Below, in pieces: positions 8,718 through 17,748 of a stretch of 64,000 nt of DNA. The stretch is from Candidatus Woodwardiibium gallinarum (GTDB lineage: Bacteria; Bacillota; Clostridia; Oscillospirales; CAG-382): assembly GCA_904419545.1 (NCBI GenBank), contig CAJFRY010000021.1:1-64000 (forward strand). The letters run 5' to 3'. Both the position numbers and the translations under genes were made by a program. Numbering within the stretch: the first letter of the stretch is position 1; the number at the start of each line of letters is the position of its first letter. The notes beneath the pieces were generated by a model. It made no database searches and was not told where the DNA came from. It was given only the letters and a program-made list of their open reading frames with translations.

Positions 8718-10007
8718 ATGGCTTTCCTGTTGGATACACTTTTGAAAAACGCCGTTTTACTGCTGCCGGACGGAACCGTTTGCAAGGACGCGGAGGTCGG
8801 CATACGCGGCGGCGAAATCGTCAGCATCGCGGACAAGGGAAAAAGCGGCGAGACAGCGGATACAGTCGACTGCGGCGGCAATCTGCTCACGCCCGGCTTC
8901 TACAATGCGCACGCGCACTCACCGATGACGATTCTGCGCGGCTACGGGGAAAATCTGCCGCTGATGCGTTGGCTGACCGAGCGTATTTTCCCCGCCGAGG
9001 ACAAGCTGACGGCGGACGACGTCTATTACGGCACGCTGCTGGCCTGTATGGAGATGGCGCGCGGCGGGACGGTTTCGGCGTCGGACATGTACTTTTTCAC
9101 GATGGCGATGGGTGAAGCCTTTTCCGACGCGGGAATGAAGGTCAATCTCTCCCCCGCCCTCACCTGCAGTGACGACAGCCGGTTCGACGAGCTGCCGATC
9201 TGCAAAACGATGGGCGAGCTTTCCGAGCGGTTCGCCGGCCATCCGCTGGTCCACGTCGAGCTTTCGATCCACGCGGAATACACGACGACTGAAAAAAGCG
9301 TCCGCGGCGCGGCGGACTATGCACGCGAGCATGGCCTGCGTCTGCATCTGCACCTGTCCGAGACCGAGAGCGAGCACAACGAATGCATTGCCCGCAATGG
9401 CGTGACGCCGGCGCAGTATTTTGAGAACTGCGGCGTGTTTTCTCTGCCTGTATCGGCTGCACACTGCGTCTGGTGCACACCTGAGGACTTTGCGCTGATG
9501 GCACGGAGGGGCGTAACGGCGGTGTCCTGCCCGACCTCGAATCTGAAGCTGGCTTCGGGTATCATCGATTCGGCGGCCCTGATGGCGGCCGGCGTGCATC
9601 TTGCGCTGGGGACGGACGGGGCAGCCTCGAACAACGGACTGTCGATGCTGGAGACGATGAAGCTGTTTTCACTGCTTGCCAAATACCGCAACCGCGACGC
9701 GGCGTTCATCACCCCGCAGCAGGTGTTTGACGCGGCAACAGTCGGCGGCGCACGGGCGCAGGGACGCGGCGACTGCGGGACAATTGCAGTCGGGAGCCGC
9801 GCCGATTTGGTGCTGTGGGACCTGTCCGCGCCGACAATGATCCCTTGCTTTGACCCCGTAACCGCGCTTGTTTACGCGGCCGATCCGGGGCAGGTGAAAA
9901 TGACGATGGTCGACGGCTGTGTGGTCTACAGAAACGGCGAATACAAAACCATCGACAGCGAGCGCGTACGCTACGAAATGGCCCGCGCTTCGCGCGAACT
10001 ATGGTAA
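8718..10007 (+). CDS. mtaD: 5-methylthioadenosine/S-adenosylhomocysteine deaminase
   Basis: 429 residues of the TRZ/ATZ amidohydrolase family. Metal ligands are visible: H65 and H67 in NAHAHS, the HLHLSET strand, SAAHCVW and the terminal LGTDGAASNN aspartate. Family members deaminate 5'-methylthioadenosine, S-adenosylhomocysteine, adenosine or 5'-deoxyadenosine to the inosine analogue. The start at 8718 has a perfectly placed AGGAGG. It is first in an operon with a 6-oxopurine nucleoside phosphorylase, MtnA and a class II aldolase, which favours MTA and 5'-deoxyadenosine as substrates over triazines. Confidence 0.88.
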   Translation: MAFLLDTLLKNAVLLLPDGTVCKDAEVGIRGGEIVSIADKGKSGETADTVDCGGNLLTPGFYNAHAHSPMTILRGYGENLPLMRWLTERIFPAEDKLTADDVYYGTLLACMEMARGGTVSASDMYFFTMAMGEAFSDAGMKVNLSPALTCSDDSRFDELPICKTMGELSERFAGHPLVHVELSIHAEYTTTEKSVRGAADYAREHGLRLHLHLSETESEHNECIARNGVTPAQYFENCGVFSLPVSAAHCVWCTPEDFALMARRGVTAVSCPTSNLKLASGIIDSAALMAAGVHLALGTDGAASNNGLSMLETMKLFSLLAKYRNRDAAFITPQQVFDAATVGGARAQGRGDCGTIAVGSRADLVLWDLSAPTMIPCFDPVTALVYAADPGQVKMTMVDGCVVYRNGEYKTIDSERVRYEMARASRELW

Positions 10008-10051
10008 TTCAACCGAAAGGCCAAACGCCTTATCAACGAAAGGAAACCAAA

Positions 10052-10876
10052 ATGAACGAATATGACATTGCAGCGGCATATATTAAAGAACGGATCGCCG
10101 TTTCGCTCGGCGATTTCCGCCCCGAGCTGGCCATCATCTTAGGCAGCGGGCTGGGCGGGCTGGCCGACGAAGTGGAAACGCCGGTGGTGATTCCCTACGG
10201 CGACATTCCCGGCTTTTCGGTTTCAACGGCGCCCAACCACCGCGGACGGCTGGTCGTCGGTCTGCTTGGCGGACGGCGGGTAATCTGTATGCAGGGACGG
10301 CTGCACTACTACGAGGGGCACAGCATGCAGCGCATCATCTTTCCGGTACGCGTATTCGCGCGGCTCGGCGTCGGCAAGCTGATCGTGACCAACGCGGCGG
10401 GCGGTATCAAACGTGATTTTACAGTCGGCGACATTATGCTCATCGACGATCACATCAATCTACAGGGGACAAACCCGCTCGTCGGTCCGAACGACGACAG
10501 CTTCGGCGAGCGGTTCTGCGACATGACCTTCGTTTACGACCCCGAGATGAAGGAAGCGGCGCTGCGCGCGGCCGAAAAGGCCGGCGTTCCGCTGCGGCGG
10601 GGCGTGTACATCGCGGTGACGGGGCCTTCCTACGAGACGCCGGCGGAGATACGCGCTTTCCGCGCACTGGGCGCGGACGCGGTGGGGATGTCTACGGTGC
10701 CGGAGGTCATCGCAGCCTCGCATGCGGGTATGAAGGTGCTGGGCTTTTCGCTGATCACAAACATGGCGGCAGGCATCCTCAAGGTACGGCTGTCGGGCGA
10801 CGAGGTCATCGCCGTTGGCGAGCGGCAGTCGAAGGTACTCGTCGGGCTGGTGCGTGCGGTCGTTGAAGCACTATGA
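10052..10876 (+). CDS. Purine nucleoside phosphorylase, 6-oxopurine type
   Basis: 274 residues of the trimeric PNP/MTAP family: GSGLGG phosphate loop (31-36), MQGRLHYYEGH, NAAGGI, GPSYETP with E195 and SLITNMAAG with N237. The Glu/Asn pair is typical of enzymes acting on 6-oxopurines (inosine, guanosine); MTA phosphorylases usually carry Asp instead of this Asn. That fits a preceding deaminase and predicts phosphorolysis of 5'-methylthioinosine or 5'-deoxyinosine to hypoxanthine and the sugar 1-phosphate. The ATG at 10052 follows GAAAGGA. Its end overlaps mtnA by ATGA. Ordinary purine salvage is the alternative role. Confidence 0.88.
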   Translation: MNEYDIAAAYIKERIAVSLGDFRPELAIILGSGLGGLADEVETPVVIPYGDIPGFSVSTAPNHRGRLVVGLLGGRRVICMQGRLHYYEGHSMQRIIFPVRVFARLGVGKLIVTNAAGGIKRDFTVGDIMLIDDHINLQGTNPLVGPNDDSFGERFCDMTFVYDPEMKEAALRAAEKAGVPLRRGVYIAVTGPSYETPAEIRAFRALGADAVGMSTVPEVIAASHAGMKVLGFSLITNMAAGILKVRLSGDEVIAVGERQSKVLVGLVRAVVEAL

Positions 10877-11892
10877 ACGCCTGTCATGAAGATCTGACGC
10901 TGTGGCTGGACGAGGACAGCGACGAGCTGATCATCCTCGACCAGACGAAACTGCCGGGCAAAGAAGAGACGGTCTCCATCTCGACCGCACGGGCGCTGTA
11001 TGACGCCATCCGCACGCTTCAGGTGCGTGGCGCACCGGCCATCGGCGTGGCGGCGGCTTTAGGACTGTACGCCTGCGCCGTCCGGTTTGAGGACGAAACG
11101 CCGGAGGGATTTTTGTACTCCCTGCGCAAAACAAAAGCGTTCATTGCCTCCGCGCGGCCGACAGCGCAGAACCTGTTCTGGGCGCTGGAACGGATCGAGA
11201 AAGCTGCGGACGGCGGCACAATTCAGGAAATGCTGACACACATGCGGACCGAAGCGTCAGCGATTTTTGAAGAGGACATCGCGATTTGCCGCGCCATAGG
11301 CGAGCACGGCCTCTCACTTCTCAAGGATGGCGACACACTGCTGACCCACTGCAATGCGGGACGGCTGGCAGCGGTAAAATACGGCACCGCGCTCGCCCCG
11401 GTCTACGCAGGAATGGAGCGCGGGATGCACTTTCAGGTTTACGCCGACGAGACGCGGCCGCTTTTGCAGGGTGCGCGGCTGACCTGCTACGAGCTGCACA
11501 GGGCCGGCGCGGACGTGACGCTGCTCTGCGACGGGATGGCGGCGCGTCTGATGCAGGAAGGAAAAATCGACGCGGTGATCGTCGGATGCGACCGTGTGGC
11601 GCGCAATTACGATTTTGCCAACAAGACCGGCACGCTGTCGCTGGCCGTCAACGCCAAATTTTTCGGGGTGCCGTTCTACGTGGCTGCGCCGAGTCCGACG
11701 TTCGACGCCGGCTGCGCGACCGGCGAAGACATCGTCATCGAACAGAGGCCGGGAGAAGAAATAACCGAAGGTTTCTTTTCCGCACGGACGGCGCCGGAGG
11801 GAATCGGCGTCTATAACCCGGCGTTTGACGTCATCCCGCACACACTGGTAAGCGCATTCATTACGGAAAAAGGAGTGATACGCCTTGGATAA
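10873..11892 (+). CDS. mtnA: S-methyl-5-thioribose-1-phosphate isomerase
   Basis: 339 residues. The two catalytic residues of the family are at the canonical positions: C160 in LLTHCNAGRLA and D240 in VGCDRVARNYDFANKTGT. RGAPAIGVAAALG is also present. It converts 5-methylthioribose 1-phosphate, and in related organisms 5-deoxyribose 1-phosphate, to the ribulose 1-phosphate. It overlaps the phosphorylase stop codon (ATGA) and the aldolase start by 8 nt, so the three are translationally coupled. Confidence 0.93.
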   Translation: MNACHEDLTLWLDEDSDELIILDQTKLPGKEETVSISTARALYDAIRTLQVRGAPAIGVAAALGLYACAVRFEDETPEGFLYSLRKTKAFIASARPTAQNLFWALERIEKAADGGTIQEMLTHMRTEASAIFEEDIAICRAIGEHGLSLLKDGDTLLTHCNAGRLAAVKYGTALAPVYAGMERGMHFQVYADETRPLLQGARLTCYELHRAGADVTLLCDGMAARLMQEGKIDAVIVGCDRVARNYDFANKTGTLSLAVNAKFFGVPFYVAAPSPTFDAGCATGEDIVIEQRPGEEITEGFFSARTAPEGIGVYNPAFDVIPHTLVSAFITEKGVIRLG

Positions 11893-12469
11893 AAGCGAAA
11901 GGAGCGAAAATCTCGTCAAAAGCGAGCTGCTGCGCGCCTGCAAGCTGTTGTACCGTCAGAAACTGGTCTACGCAACGGCGGGCAACGTGAGCCATAGATG
12001 CGGCGACAGTATTTTCATCACGGCGACGGGTACGTCGCTTGGGTACGTCACGCCCGATTCGCTCGTGCGGCTGGATATGGACGGCAACGTGCTCGAAGGC
12101 GGACGCCCCTCGTCTGAATATCGGATGCATCTGGCCATCTACAACAAATTCCCGAAAATCAAAGCGGTGGTGCACACCCACCCGACAGCGGCAACGACGC
12201 TGGCGTGCCTACAGACGCCGATCAAAACGACGCTGCTGGCCGAAGCGGAGCTGTTCCTCGGCGAAGTCGCCTGTGCACCCTACGCCGATCCGGGCACGGC
12301 GGAGCTTGCCGAAAAAATGATTTACTACGTGCACGGGAGCAATGCCTGTCTGCTGGAAAGCCACGGACTGGTCACGTGGGGCGCAACGATGAAAGAGGCG
12401 CTTTACCGAACGGAGCTCGCCGAATTCACAGCGAAAATCAACATCAATGCCAAAAGCCTCGGCTACTGA
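11885..12469 (+). CDS. Class II aldolase (FucA/Ald2-like)
   Basis: 194 residues with the class II aldolase/adducin fold: TAGNVSHR, SSEYRMH, zinc ligands H97 and H99 in VVHTHPTAATT and a third His in LLESHGLVTWG. The start is TTG, nine bases after AGGAG; no ATG fits. In the operon it would cleave 5-methylthioribulose 1-phosphate or 5-deoxyribulose 1-phosphate to DHAP and methylthioacetaldehyde or acetaldehyde. Because mtnB, mtnC, mtnD and mtnK are absent nearby, an aldolase (shunt) role is more likely than MtnB dehydratase, which shares this fold. Confidence 0.82.
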   Translation: MDKSERSENLVKSELLRACKLLYRQKLVYATAGNVSHRCGDSIFITATGTSLGYVTPDSLVRLDMDGNVLEGGRPSSEYRMHLAIYNKFPKIKAVVHTHPTAATTLACLQTPIKTTLLAEAELFLGEVACAPYADPGTAELAEKMIYYVHGSNACLLESHGLVTWGATMKEALYRTELAEFTAKININAKSLGY

Positions 12470-12532
12470 TTCTGCACAAAACAAATGAAACAGCCACGAT
12501 CCGCAAAACGGACGGCGGCGGAACGGAGCAAA

Positions 12533-13456
12533 ATGCCTATGCTGCACAGAGCGCTGCTTTTTGTCAATCCCCTTTCCGGCAAGGGAAAATCCAAAAAATG
12601 CCTGCTGGACGTGGTCCGCGTTTTCACGGAGGCGGGCTATTCGGTGCGGGTCTATCCGACCTCGCCCTCCCGTGAAGCGAACATCCGCTTCATCCAGAAG
12701 AACGCGAAATACAATTCGATCATTGTCGCCATAGGCGGCGACGGCACGCTCAACGAGCTCATCAACGGCGTGATGCTCTCACGCATCGGCGCTAAAATCG
12801 GCTTTATCCCACTCGGGTCGACCAACGACGTGGCAGCCTCTCTGGGACTTCCGCAGGACCCGGTACAGGCGGCGCGCTGCATTGTATCGGGGAAGCTGAT
12901 TCCCTACGACGTAGGGCAGTTCAACGGCGAGTACTTTGGCTATATTGCGGGGACGGGTGCGTTTACGGAAGTATCCTACGCGACGAGCCGCAGTCTCAAA
13001 AATGCGCTCGGGCATCTGGCGTACGTGCTGGAGGGAGTCAAAAACATCTCGGCCATCCAGCCGCTCTGGCTGAAAATTCAAACGCCGGAACGAACGCTTG
13101 CGGGGAAATACCTTCTCTGCACCGTGTCCAATTCGACATCGGTAGGCGGTATTTTCCGCTTCAAGCGCGACCTGGTATCGTTCAACGACGGGCTGTTCGA
13201 GCTGGTACTGATCAAAGCGCCCGGAGATCTCATCGAACTGGGCGTATTGGCGGCAGACCTGCTGGTTTCAAACGAAAAAACACCGCTGATGCAGATCCTG
13301 CACGTGTCCGAGGCAATTATCACCTCGCCAACGCCGCTCGGCTGGACGCTGGACGGCGAAAACGGCGGCAAGCATCGTCAGGTATATGTCAAAAATCACG
13401 CAGGAGCCGTCAAAATTGTGAAAAGTAACGGCAAAACACTTGACAGCATTCGATAA
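12533..13456 (+). CDS. Diacylglycerol/lipid kinase (DagK/YegS family)
   Basis: About 307 residues. NPLSGKGKS, the GGDGTLNELINGV nucleotide motif and PLGSTNDVAASLG are hallmarks of the DAGK catalytic domain, followed by the C-terminal beta domain. It phosphorylates diacylglycerol or a related lipid at the membrane surface. GGAG at 12525-12528 supports a start at 12533 or 12539; the in-frame ATG at 12485 has no binding site. It lies 63 nt after the aldolase gene and probably shares its transcript. Confidence 0.85.
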   Translation: MPMLHRALLFVNPLSGKGKSKKCLLDVVRVFTEAGYSVRVYPTSPSREANIRFIQKNAKYNSIIVAIGGDGTLNELINGVMLSRIGAKIGFIPLGSTNDVAASLGLPQDPVQAARCIVSGKLIPYDVGQFNGEYFGYIAGTGAFTEVSYATSRSLKNALGHLAYVLEGVKNISAIQPLWLKIQTPERTLAGKYLLCTVSNSTSVGGIFRFKRDLVSFNDGLFELVLIKAPGDLIELGVLAADLLVSNEKTPLMQILHVSEAIITSPTPLGWTLDGENGGKHRQVYVKNHAGAVKIVKSNGKTLDSIR

Positions 13457-13467
13457 ATATGTATAAT
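13440..13467 (+). promoter_or_regulatory. Promoter upstream of secD
   Basis: TTGACA (13440-13445), 16 nt, TATAAT (13462-13467). The -35 lies inside the last codons of the lipid kinase gene. Confidence 0.75.
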
Positions 13468-13519
13468 GGATATGTTGCATATTCCTAATTTTTACCCTTT
13501 TGGGGATAATGGATCAGGG

Positions 13520-13598
13520 GGACAAGCCCGAGTCCAAGCACCGGCCGTTTTTCGGACGCCTGCGGGCGGCGAATATGCCGCGCAGGGTCGGCTTGTCC
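13520..13598 (+). promoter_or_regulatory. Structured leader upstream of secD
   Basis: GGACAAGCC (13520-13528) pairs perfectly with GGCTTGTCC (13590-13598). Two hairpins fit between these arms: GTCC...GGAC, and CCTGC..CGGC/GCCG..GCAGG at 13559-13586. The closing arm ends just before the TTGGAGG binding site. A multi-branch leader RNA is likely; I recognise no known riboswitch core. Confidence 0.5.
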
Positions 13599-13620
13599 AC
13601 AATTTTGGAGGTTAGAGCTT

Positions 13621-14913
13621 ATGAATTACACCCGTGCGGTGAGCGTATCCCGCTTTATACTGGTGATTCTCTGCATCGCTCTCGTGCTCTCGATCGCCCT
13701 CTGCGGGATCGATTCCTGGGGGCTGGGCGGCATTTTTGAACCCGGTACCATCCGGCTGGGGCTGGACCTGTCGGGCGGTTCGATCATCACCTACAGCGCC
13801 GATACCGAGGACACCGGCGAAACGCTGCAAAAGGGCATGAACGGTATCCTCGAATCGATGCGCACCCGGTTGGACGCGCAGGGATTGACCGAGGCAAACG
13901 TTTACCTCGTCGGTGACAATATGATTACGCTGGAAATCCCGAGCATCACCGACCCGAACGAGGCTGTCGAACAGTTCGGCGCAGCCGCCGTGCTTACGTT
14001 CCGGGATGCGGACGGCAATATCTTCCTCGAGGGCAAGGACGTGGTACAGGCGGAGGCCGGATACTACAACAACGAGAACGGCGTTGCGCAATGGATCGTC
14101 TCGCTGGAGCTGACCGACGAGGGCGCCGAAAAATTTGCTGCGGCGACCAAGCAGGCCGCAATCGACCAGACCTCAATCTACACCTATATGGACGACGAAA
14201 TCATCTCCACCGCAACGGTCGGCTCCGAATACGCTTCGGAGGGCATTACGGGCGGTCAGGCATCGATCTCCGGCAATTTTGACAGAGAATCGGCAAGCGC
14301 GCTGGCAGGAAACATCAATGCAGGCGCTTTGCAGTACAATCTGAATCTTGAGGAGCTGCGCGCCGTCGGTCCGACGCTGGGCGAAAAGTCGCTGGAAACC
14401 AGCCTGAAAGCAGGCGCCATCGGTCTGCTGCTCGTCGTCGTGTTTATGATTGTCTATTACCGTGTGCCGGGCGTCATGGCGTCCATTGCGCTATGTGCTT
14501 ATACGGGACTGTTTATGCTCATTCTGGCCCTTACGCAGGCCAACCTCACGCTGCCCGGTATTGCGGGCATCATCCTGTCCATCGGTATGGCCGTGGATGC
14601 GAACGTCATTATTTTCGAGCGCATCAAAGAAGAGCTGCGCAACGGGAAAAGCACGAAATCCGCGATCAAATCCGGTTTCCATCGTGCATTTGCCGCGATC
14701 CTCGACTCCAATGTGACAACCTTTATCGCCGCCGGCGTGCTTTACGTACTTGGAAGCGGTTCAATCAAAGGCTTTGCTTTTACGCTGGGGCTGGGCGTAA
14801 TCCTCTCTATGTTCACAGCGCTGGTGCTGACCAAATATCTGATGAACCTTTCCGCCGATATGAATATCAACGGACTGAAGCTGTACGGTGTCAGGGAAAG
14901 GAAGGCGGAATAA
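13621..14913 (+). CDS. secD: Protein translocase subunit SecD
   Basis: 430 residues: an N-terminal membrane helix, the RLGLDLSGG motif, a periplasm-side P1 region (about 50-250), then the SecD C-terminal membrane domain with GPTLGEKSLE, MAVDANVIIFERIKEE and five further helices. With SecF it uses the proton or sodium gradient to complete Sec export across the membrane. The ATG follows TTGGAGG. The stop codon abuts the secF start. Confidence 0.95.
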   Translation: MNYTRAVSVSRFILVILCIALVLSIALCGIDSWGLGGIFEPGTIRLGLDLSGGSIITYSADTEDTGETLQKGMNGILESMRTRLDAQGLTEANVYLVGDNMITLEIPSITDPNEAVEQFGAAAVLTFRDADGNIFLEGKDVVQAEAGYYNNENGVAQWIVSLELTDEGAEKFAAATKQAAIDQTSIYTYMDDEIISTATVGSEYASEGITGGQASISGNFDRESASALAGNINAGALQYNLNLEELRAVGPTLGEKSLETSLKAGAIGLLLVVVFMIVYYRVPGVMASIALCAYTGLFMLILALTQANLTLPGIAGIILSIGMAVDANVIIFERIKEELRNGKSTKSAIKSGFHRAFAAILDSNVTTFIAAGVLYVLGSGSIKGFAFTLGLGVILSMFTALVLTKYLMNLSADMNINGLKLYGVRERKAE

Positions 14914-15873
14914 GTGAAAAACTTCAACGTAGTCAAAAATCAAAAGATTGCCTTCATCATCGTTGCGGTCGTTCTGGTCGTGGGAATTGCTTCGTTTCTG
15001 ATCCGGGGCTTTAATATCGACATCGATTTTTCCGGCGGCACGGAAATCCAGGTCAACCTCGGCCGCGAGGTCACGCAGGACATCTGCGACGAGATCAACG
15101 AGATCATCGCCTCACACGAGCAGCTCGGTCAAAATTATGTTTCATCGACGACGCAGTCGGGCGCGGACGCAAATGTTGCCATCATCCGCACCGGCTCAAG
15201 CGAGTTGACCAATGAACAGCAGGATGCGCTCATCAGCGCGCTGGAATCGCAATACGGCTTTAACCGCGAAGAAGTTGACCTGCAAATCACCTCCGTCTCC
15301 CCCTCGATCGGCTCGGGTCTGAAAAAGACGGCGCTGCTGTCGGTCCTGATTGCGACGGCGCTGATGCTTGTTTATATTTCCTTCCGCTTCAAGGTGGCGT
15401 CAGGTATCGCAGCGGTGCTCTGCCTTGTGCATGATTTGTTTGTAATGCTGACGGCCTGTTCTCTGCTGCAGATTCCGATCAATGCCAACATCATTGCGGC
15501 TTTCCTGACAATTCTCGGATATTCCATCAACGCTACGATCGTCGTTTTCGACCGTGCACGCGAGAATCTCAAGCGTTCCGGCGATGAGAAAAGCTTCGGC
15601 GAGATTATGGATGTCAGCGTGCGGCAAACGCTTTCCCGTTCCATCAACACAACGCTGACGACGTTGTTCCCCATCGGCATGATCTATATTATGGGTGTTG
15701 ACTCAATCCGAAATTTTGCGCTGCCGCTGATTGTCGGCATCGTGGCAGGTCTGTTCTCCTCGGTGTGCCTGTCCGGACCGTTGTGGGTTATGCTGGATAA
15801 GGCTTTTGGAAAGAAAAAAGACAAGAGCAAGGACGGCAGGAAAGCCGATAAGCGCCTCTCGTCCGCCGAGTAA
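14914..15873 (+). CDS. secF: Protein translocase subunit SecF
   Basis: 319 residues with FDIDFSGGTEIQV-type N-terminus, a short extracytoplasmic region and the SecF membrane domain (SPSIGSGLKK, LGYSINATIVVFDRARENLK). It starts with GTG immediately after the secD TAA; AGGAAAGGCGG at the secD end serves as binding site. The C-terminus is a Lys-rich cytoplasmic tail. Confidence 0.95.
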   Translation: MKNFNVVKNQKIAFIIVAVVLVVGIASFLIRGFNIDIDFSGGTEIQVNLGREVTQDICDEINEIIASHEQLGQNYVSSTTQSGADANVAIIRTGSSELTNEQQDALISALESQYGFNREEVDLQITSVSPSIGSGLKKTALLSVLIATALMLVYISFRFKVASGIAAVLCLVHDLFVMLTACSLLQIPINANIIAAFLTILGYSINATIVVFDRARENLKRSGDEKSFGEIMDVSVRQTLSRSINTTLTTLFPIGMIYIMGVDSIRNFALPLIVGIVAGLFSSVCLSGPLWVMLDKAFGKKKDKSKDGRKADKRLSSAE

Positions 15874-15890
15874 AAAAGGATACGGAAGAG

Positions 15891-15917
15891 AAAGGGCTGG
15901 ATTTTTCAGCCCTTTCC
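15891..15917 (+). terminator. Hairpin between secF and lepA
   Basis: AAAGGGCTG (15891-15899) and CAGCCCTTT (15907-15915) form a perfect 9-bp stem. The following T-run is weak, so it may only attenuate read-through into lepA. Confidence 0.5.
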
Positions 15918-15939
15918 TTGCCTGTAAGGGTGTTATAAA

Positions 15940-17748
15940 ATGACCGACATCAATAAAATCCGCAACTTTTCAATCATCGCGCATATCGACCATGGCAAAT
16001 CCACGCTGGCCGACCGGCTGCTCGAGCTGACCGAAACGGTTTCGGCCCGCGAGATGTCCGAACAGCTTTTGGACAATATGGATTTGGAGCGTGAGCGCGG
16101 CATCACGATCAAGGCTCGCGCGGTGCGTTTTCTCTACAAGGCCGACGACGGGCAGACCTATGTAATGAATCTGATCGACACACCCGGGCATGTCGATTTC
16201 AGCTACGAGGTATCCCGCTCGCTGAAGGCCTGCGAGGGCGCGCTGCTGATCGTCGACGCGACGCAGGGGATTCAGGCGCAGACCCTGGCGAACGCATATC
16301 TGGCCATTGACAATGATCTGGAAATCCTGCCCGTCATCAACAAAATCGATCTTCCCAGCGCCGATGTCGGGATGGCGCGGCATGAGATTGAGGACATTCT
16401 GGGCATTCCGGCAGACGACGCGCCGGCCGTCTCCGCCAAGCTGGGTACGAACATCCGCGCAGTGCTTGAGCAGGTCGTGCATGGCGTTCCTGCGCCGAAG
16501 GGAGACGTTTCCGCGCCGCTCAAGGCACTGGTTTTCGATTCCTATTACGACCCGTACAAGGGCGTCATCGTGTACATTCGCTTATATGACGGAAAGCTCG
16601 CGCCGGGCGACCGCGTGCGGATGATGCATACGGGCGCCGAATTTGAGGTGGTGGAAACGGGCACGATGTCTCCCCTCTCACTCGACAGGCGCGACGCGCT
16701 CACGGCCGGCGAGGTCGGCTACTTCACCGCCAGCATCAAGTCTATCGCGGACACCGAGGTCGGCGACACGGTGACGGACGCACTCCGTCCGGCCGACGCG
16801 CCGCTGCCCGGCTTCAAAAAAGCGCTGCCGATGGTGTTTTCGGGTATTTATCCGGCGGACGGCGCGCGCTACGGCGACCTGAAGGACGCGCTGGAGAAAT
16901 TGCAGCTCAACGACGCTTCGCTTCTCTTCGAGCCGGAGACGAGCACGGCGCTGGGCTTCGGATTCCGCTGCGGGTTTCTCGGGCTTCTGCATATGGAAGT
17001 AATCGAGGAACGGCTGGAGCGTGAGTTCAATCTCGACCTGATCACAACGGCGCCGAGCGTCATTTACCGCATCACGAAAAAGAACGGCGAAACCGTCTAC
17101 ATCGACAACCCGACCAATTATCCCGCACCCGATGAGATCGAAACGGCAGCCGAGCCGATCGTGCGCGCGACGATCCTCACGCCGAGCGAATACGTCGGCG
17201 CGGTGATGGATCTGTGCCAAGAACGGCGCGGCAATTTTCTGGATATGAAATACATCGACACCGATCGTGCGGAGCTGCACTACGATATGCCGCTTAACGA
17301 AATCGTCTACGATTTTTTCGACTGCCTGAAATCGCGCACCAAGGGCTATGCCTCGCTCGACTACGAGCAGAAGGGCTACGAGCCGTCGAAGCTGGTCAAG
17401 CTGGATGTGCTGCTCAACGGCGAAGTGGTGGACGCGCTCTCCTTCATCATCCACGCGGACAAGGTCCAGGGGCGCGCGCGCAAGATCGTGGAAAAGCTGA
17501 AGGAAAATATCCCGCGGCAGCTCTTCGAGATTCCCGTACAGGCGGCCATCGGCGGCAAAATCATCGCACGGGAGACGGTCAAGGCGCTGCGCAAGGACGT
17601 ACTCGCCAAGTGCTACGGCGGCGACATCACGCGGAAAAAGAAGCTGCTGGAAAAGCAGAAGGAAGGCAAAAAGCGCATGCGCACGCTCGGCACGGTCGAG
17701 GTGCCGCAGGAGGCGTTTATGGCCGTCCTCAAGCTGGACAACGAATGA
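15940..17748 (+). CDS. lepA: Elongation factor 4 (LepA), translational GTPase
   Basis: 602 residues, the usual length. GTPase motifs G1 [10 protein letters not shown]2 region RERGITI, G3 DTPGHVDF and G4 NKID are intact, and the LepA-specific C-terminal domain ends with [16 protein letters not shown]. It acts on ribosomes with stalled or mistranslocated tRNA. The stop overlaps the hemW start (ATGA). Confidence 0.97.
   Translation: MTDINKIRNFSIIAHIDHGKSTLADRLLELTETVSAREMSEQLLDNMDLERERGITIKARAVRFLYKADDGQTYVMNLIDTPGHVDFSYEVSRSLKACEGALLIVDATQGIQAQTLANAYLAIDNDLEILPVINKIDLPSADVGMARHEIEDILGIPADDAPAVSAKLGTNIRAVLEQVVHGVPAPKGDVSAPLKALVFDSYYDPYKGVIVYIRLYDGKLAPGDRVRMMHTGAEFEVVETGTMSPLSLDRRDALTAGEVGYFTASIKSIADTEVGDTVTDALRPADAPLPGFKKALPMVFSGIYPADGARYGDLKDALEKLQLNDASLLFEPETSTALGFGFRCGFLGLLHMEVIEERLEREFNLDLITTAPSVIYRITKKNGETVYIDNPTNYPAPDEIETAAEPIVRATILTPSEYVGAVMDLCQERRGNFLDMKYIDTDRAELHYDMPLNEIVYDFFDCLKSRTKGYASLDYEQKGYEPSKLVKLDVLLNGEVVDALSFIIHADKVQGRARKIVEKLKENIPRQLFEIPVQAAIGGKIIARETVKALRKDVLAKCYGGDITRKKKLLEKQKEGKKRMRTLGTVEVPQEAFMAVLKLDNE

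Noticed and set aside
11885-12469. MtnB dehydratase of the full methionine salvage pathway
   Set aside because: No mtnC, mtnD or mtnK is nearby, and the O2-dependent dioxygenase step does not suit an anaerobe; the aldolase role is preferred, though the fold is shared.
13501-13620. Fluoride or other known riboswitch upstream of secD
   Set aside because: The conserved fluoride-switch core is not present and the outer stem does not match any aptamer I know.
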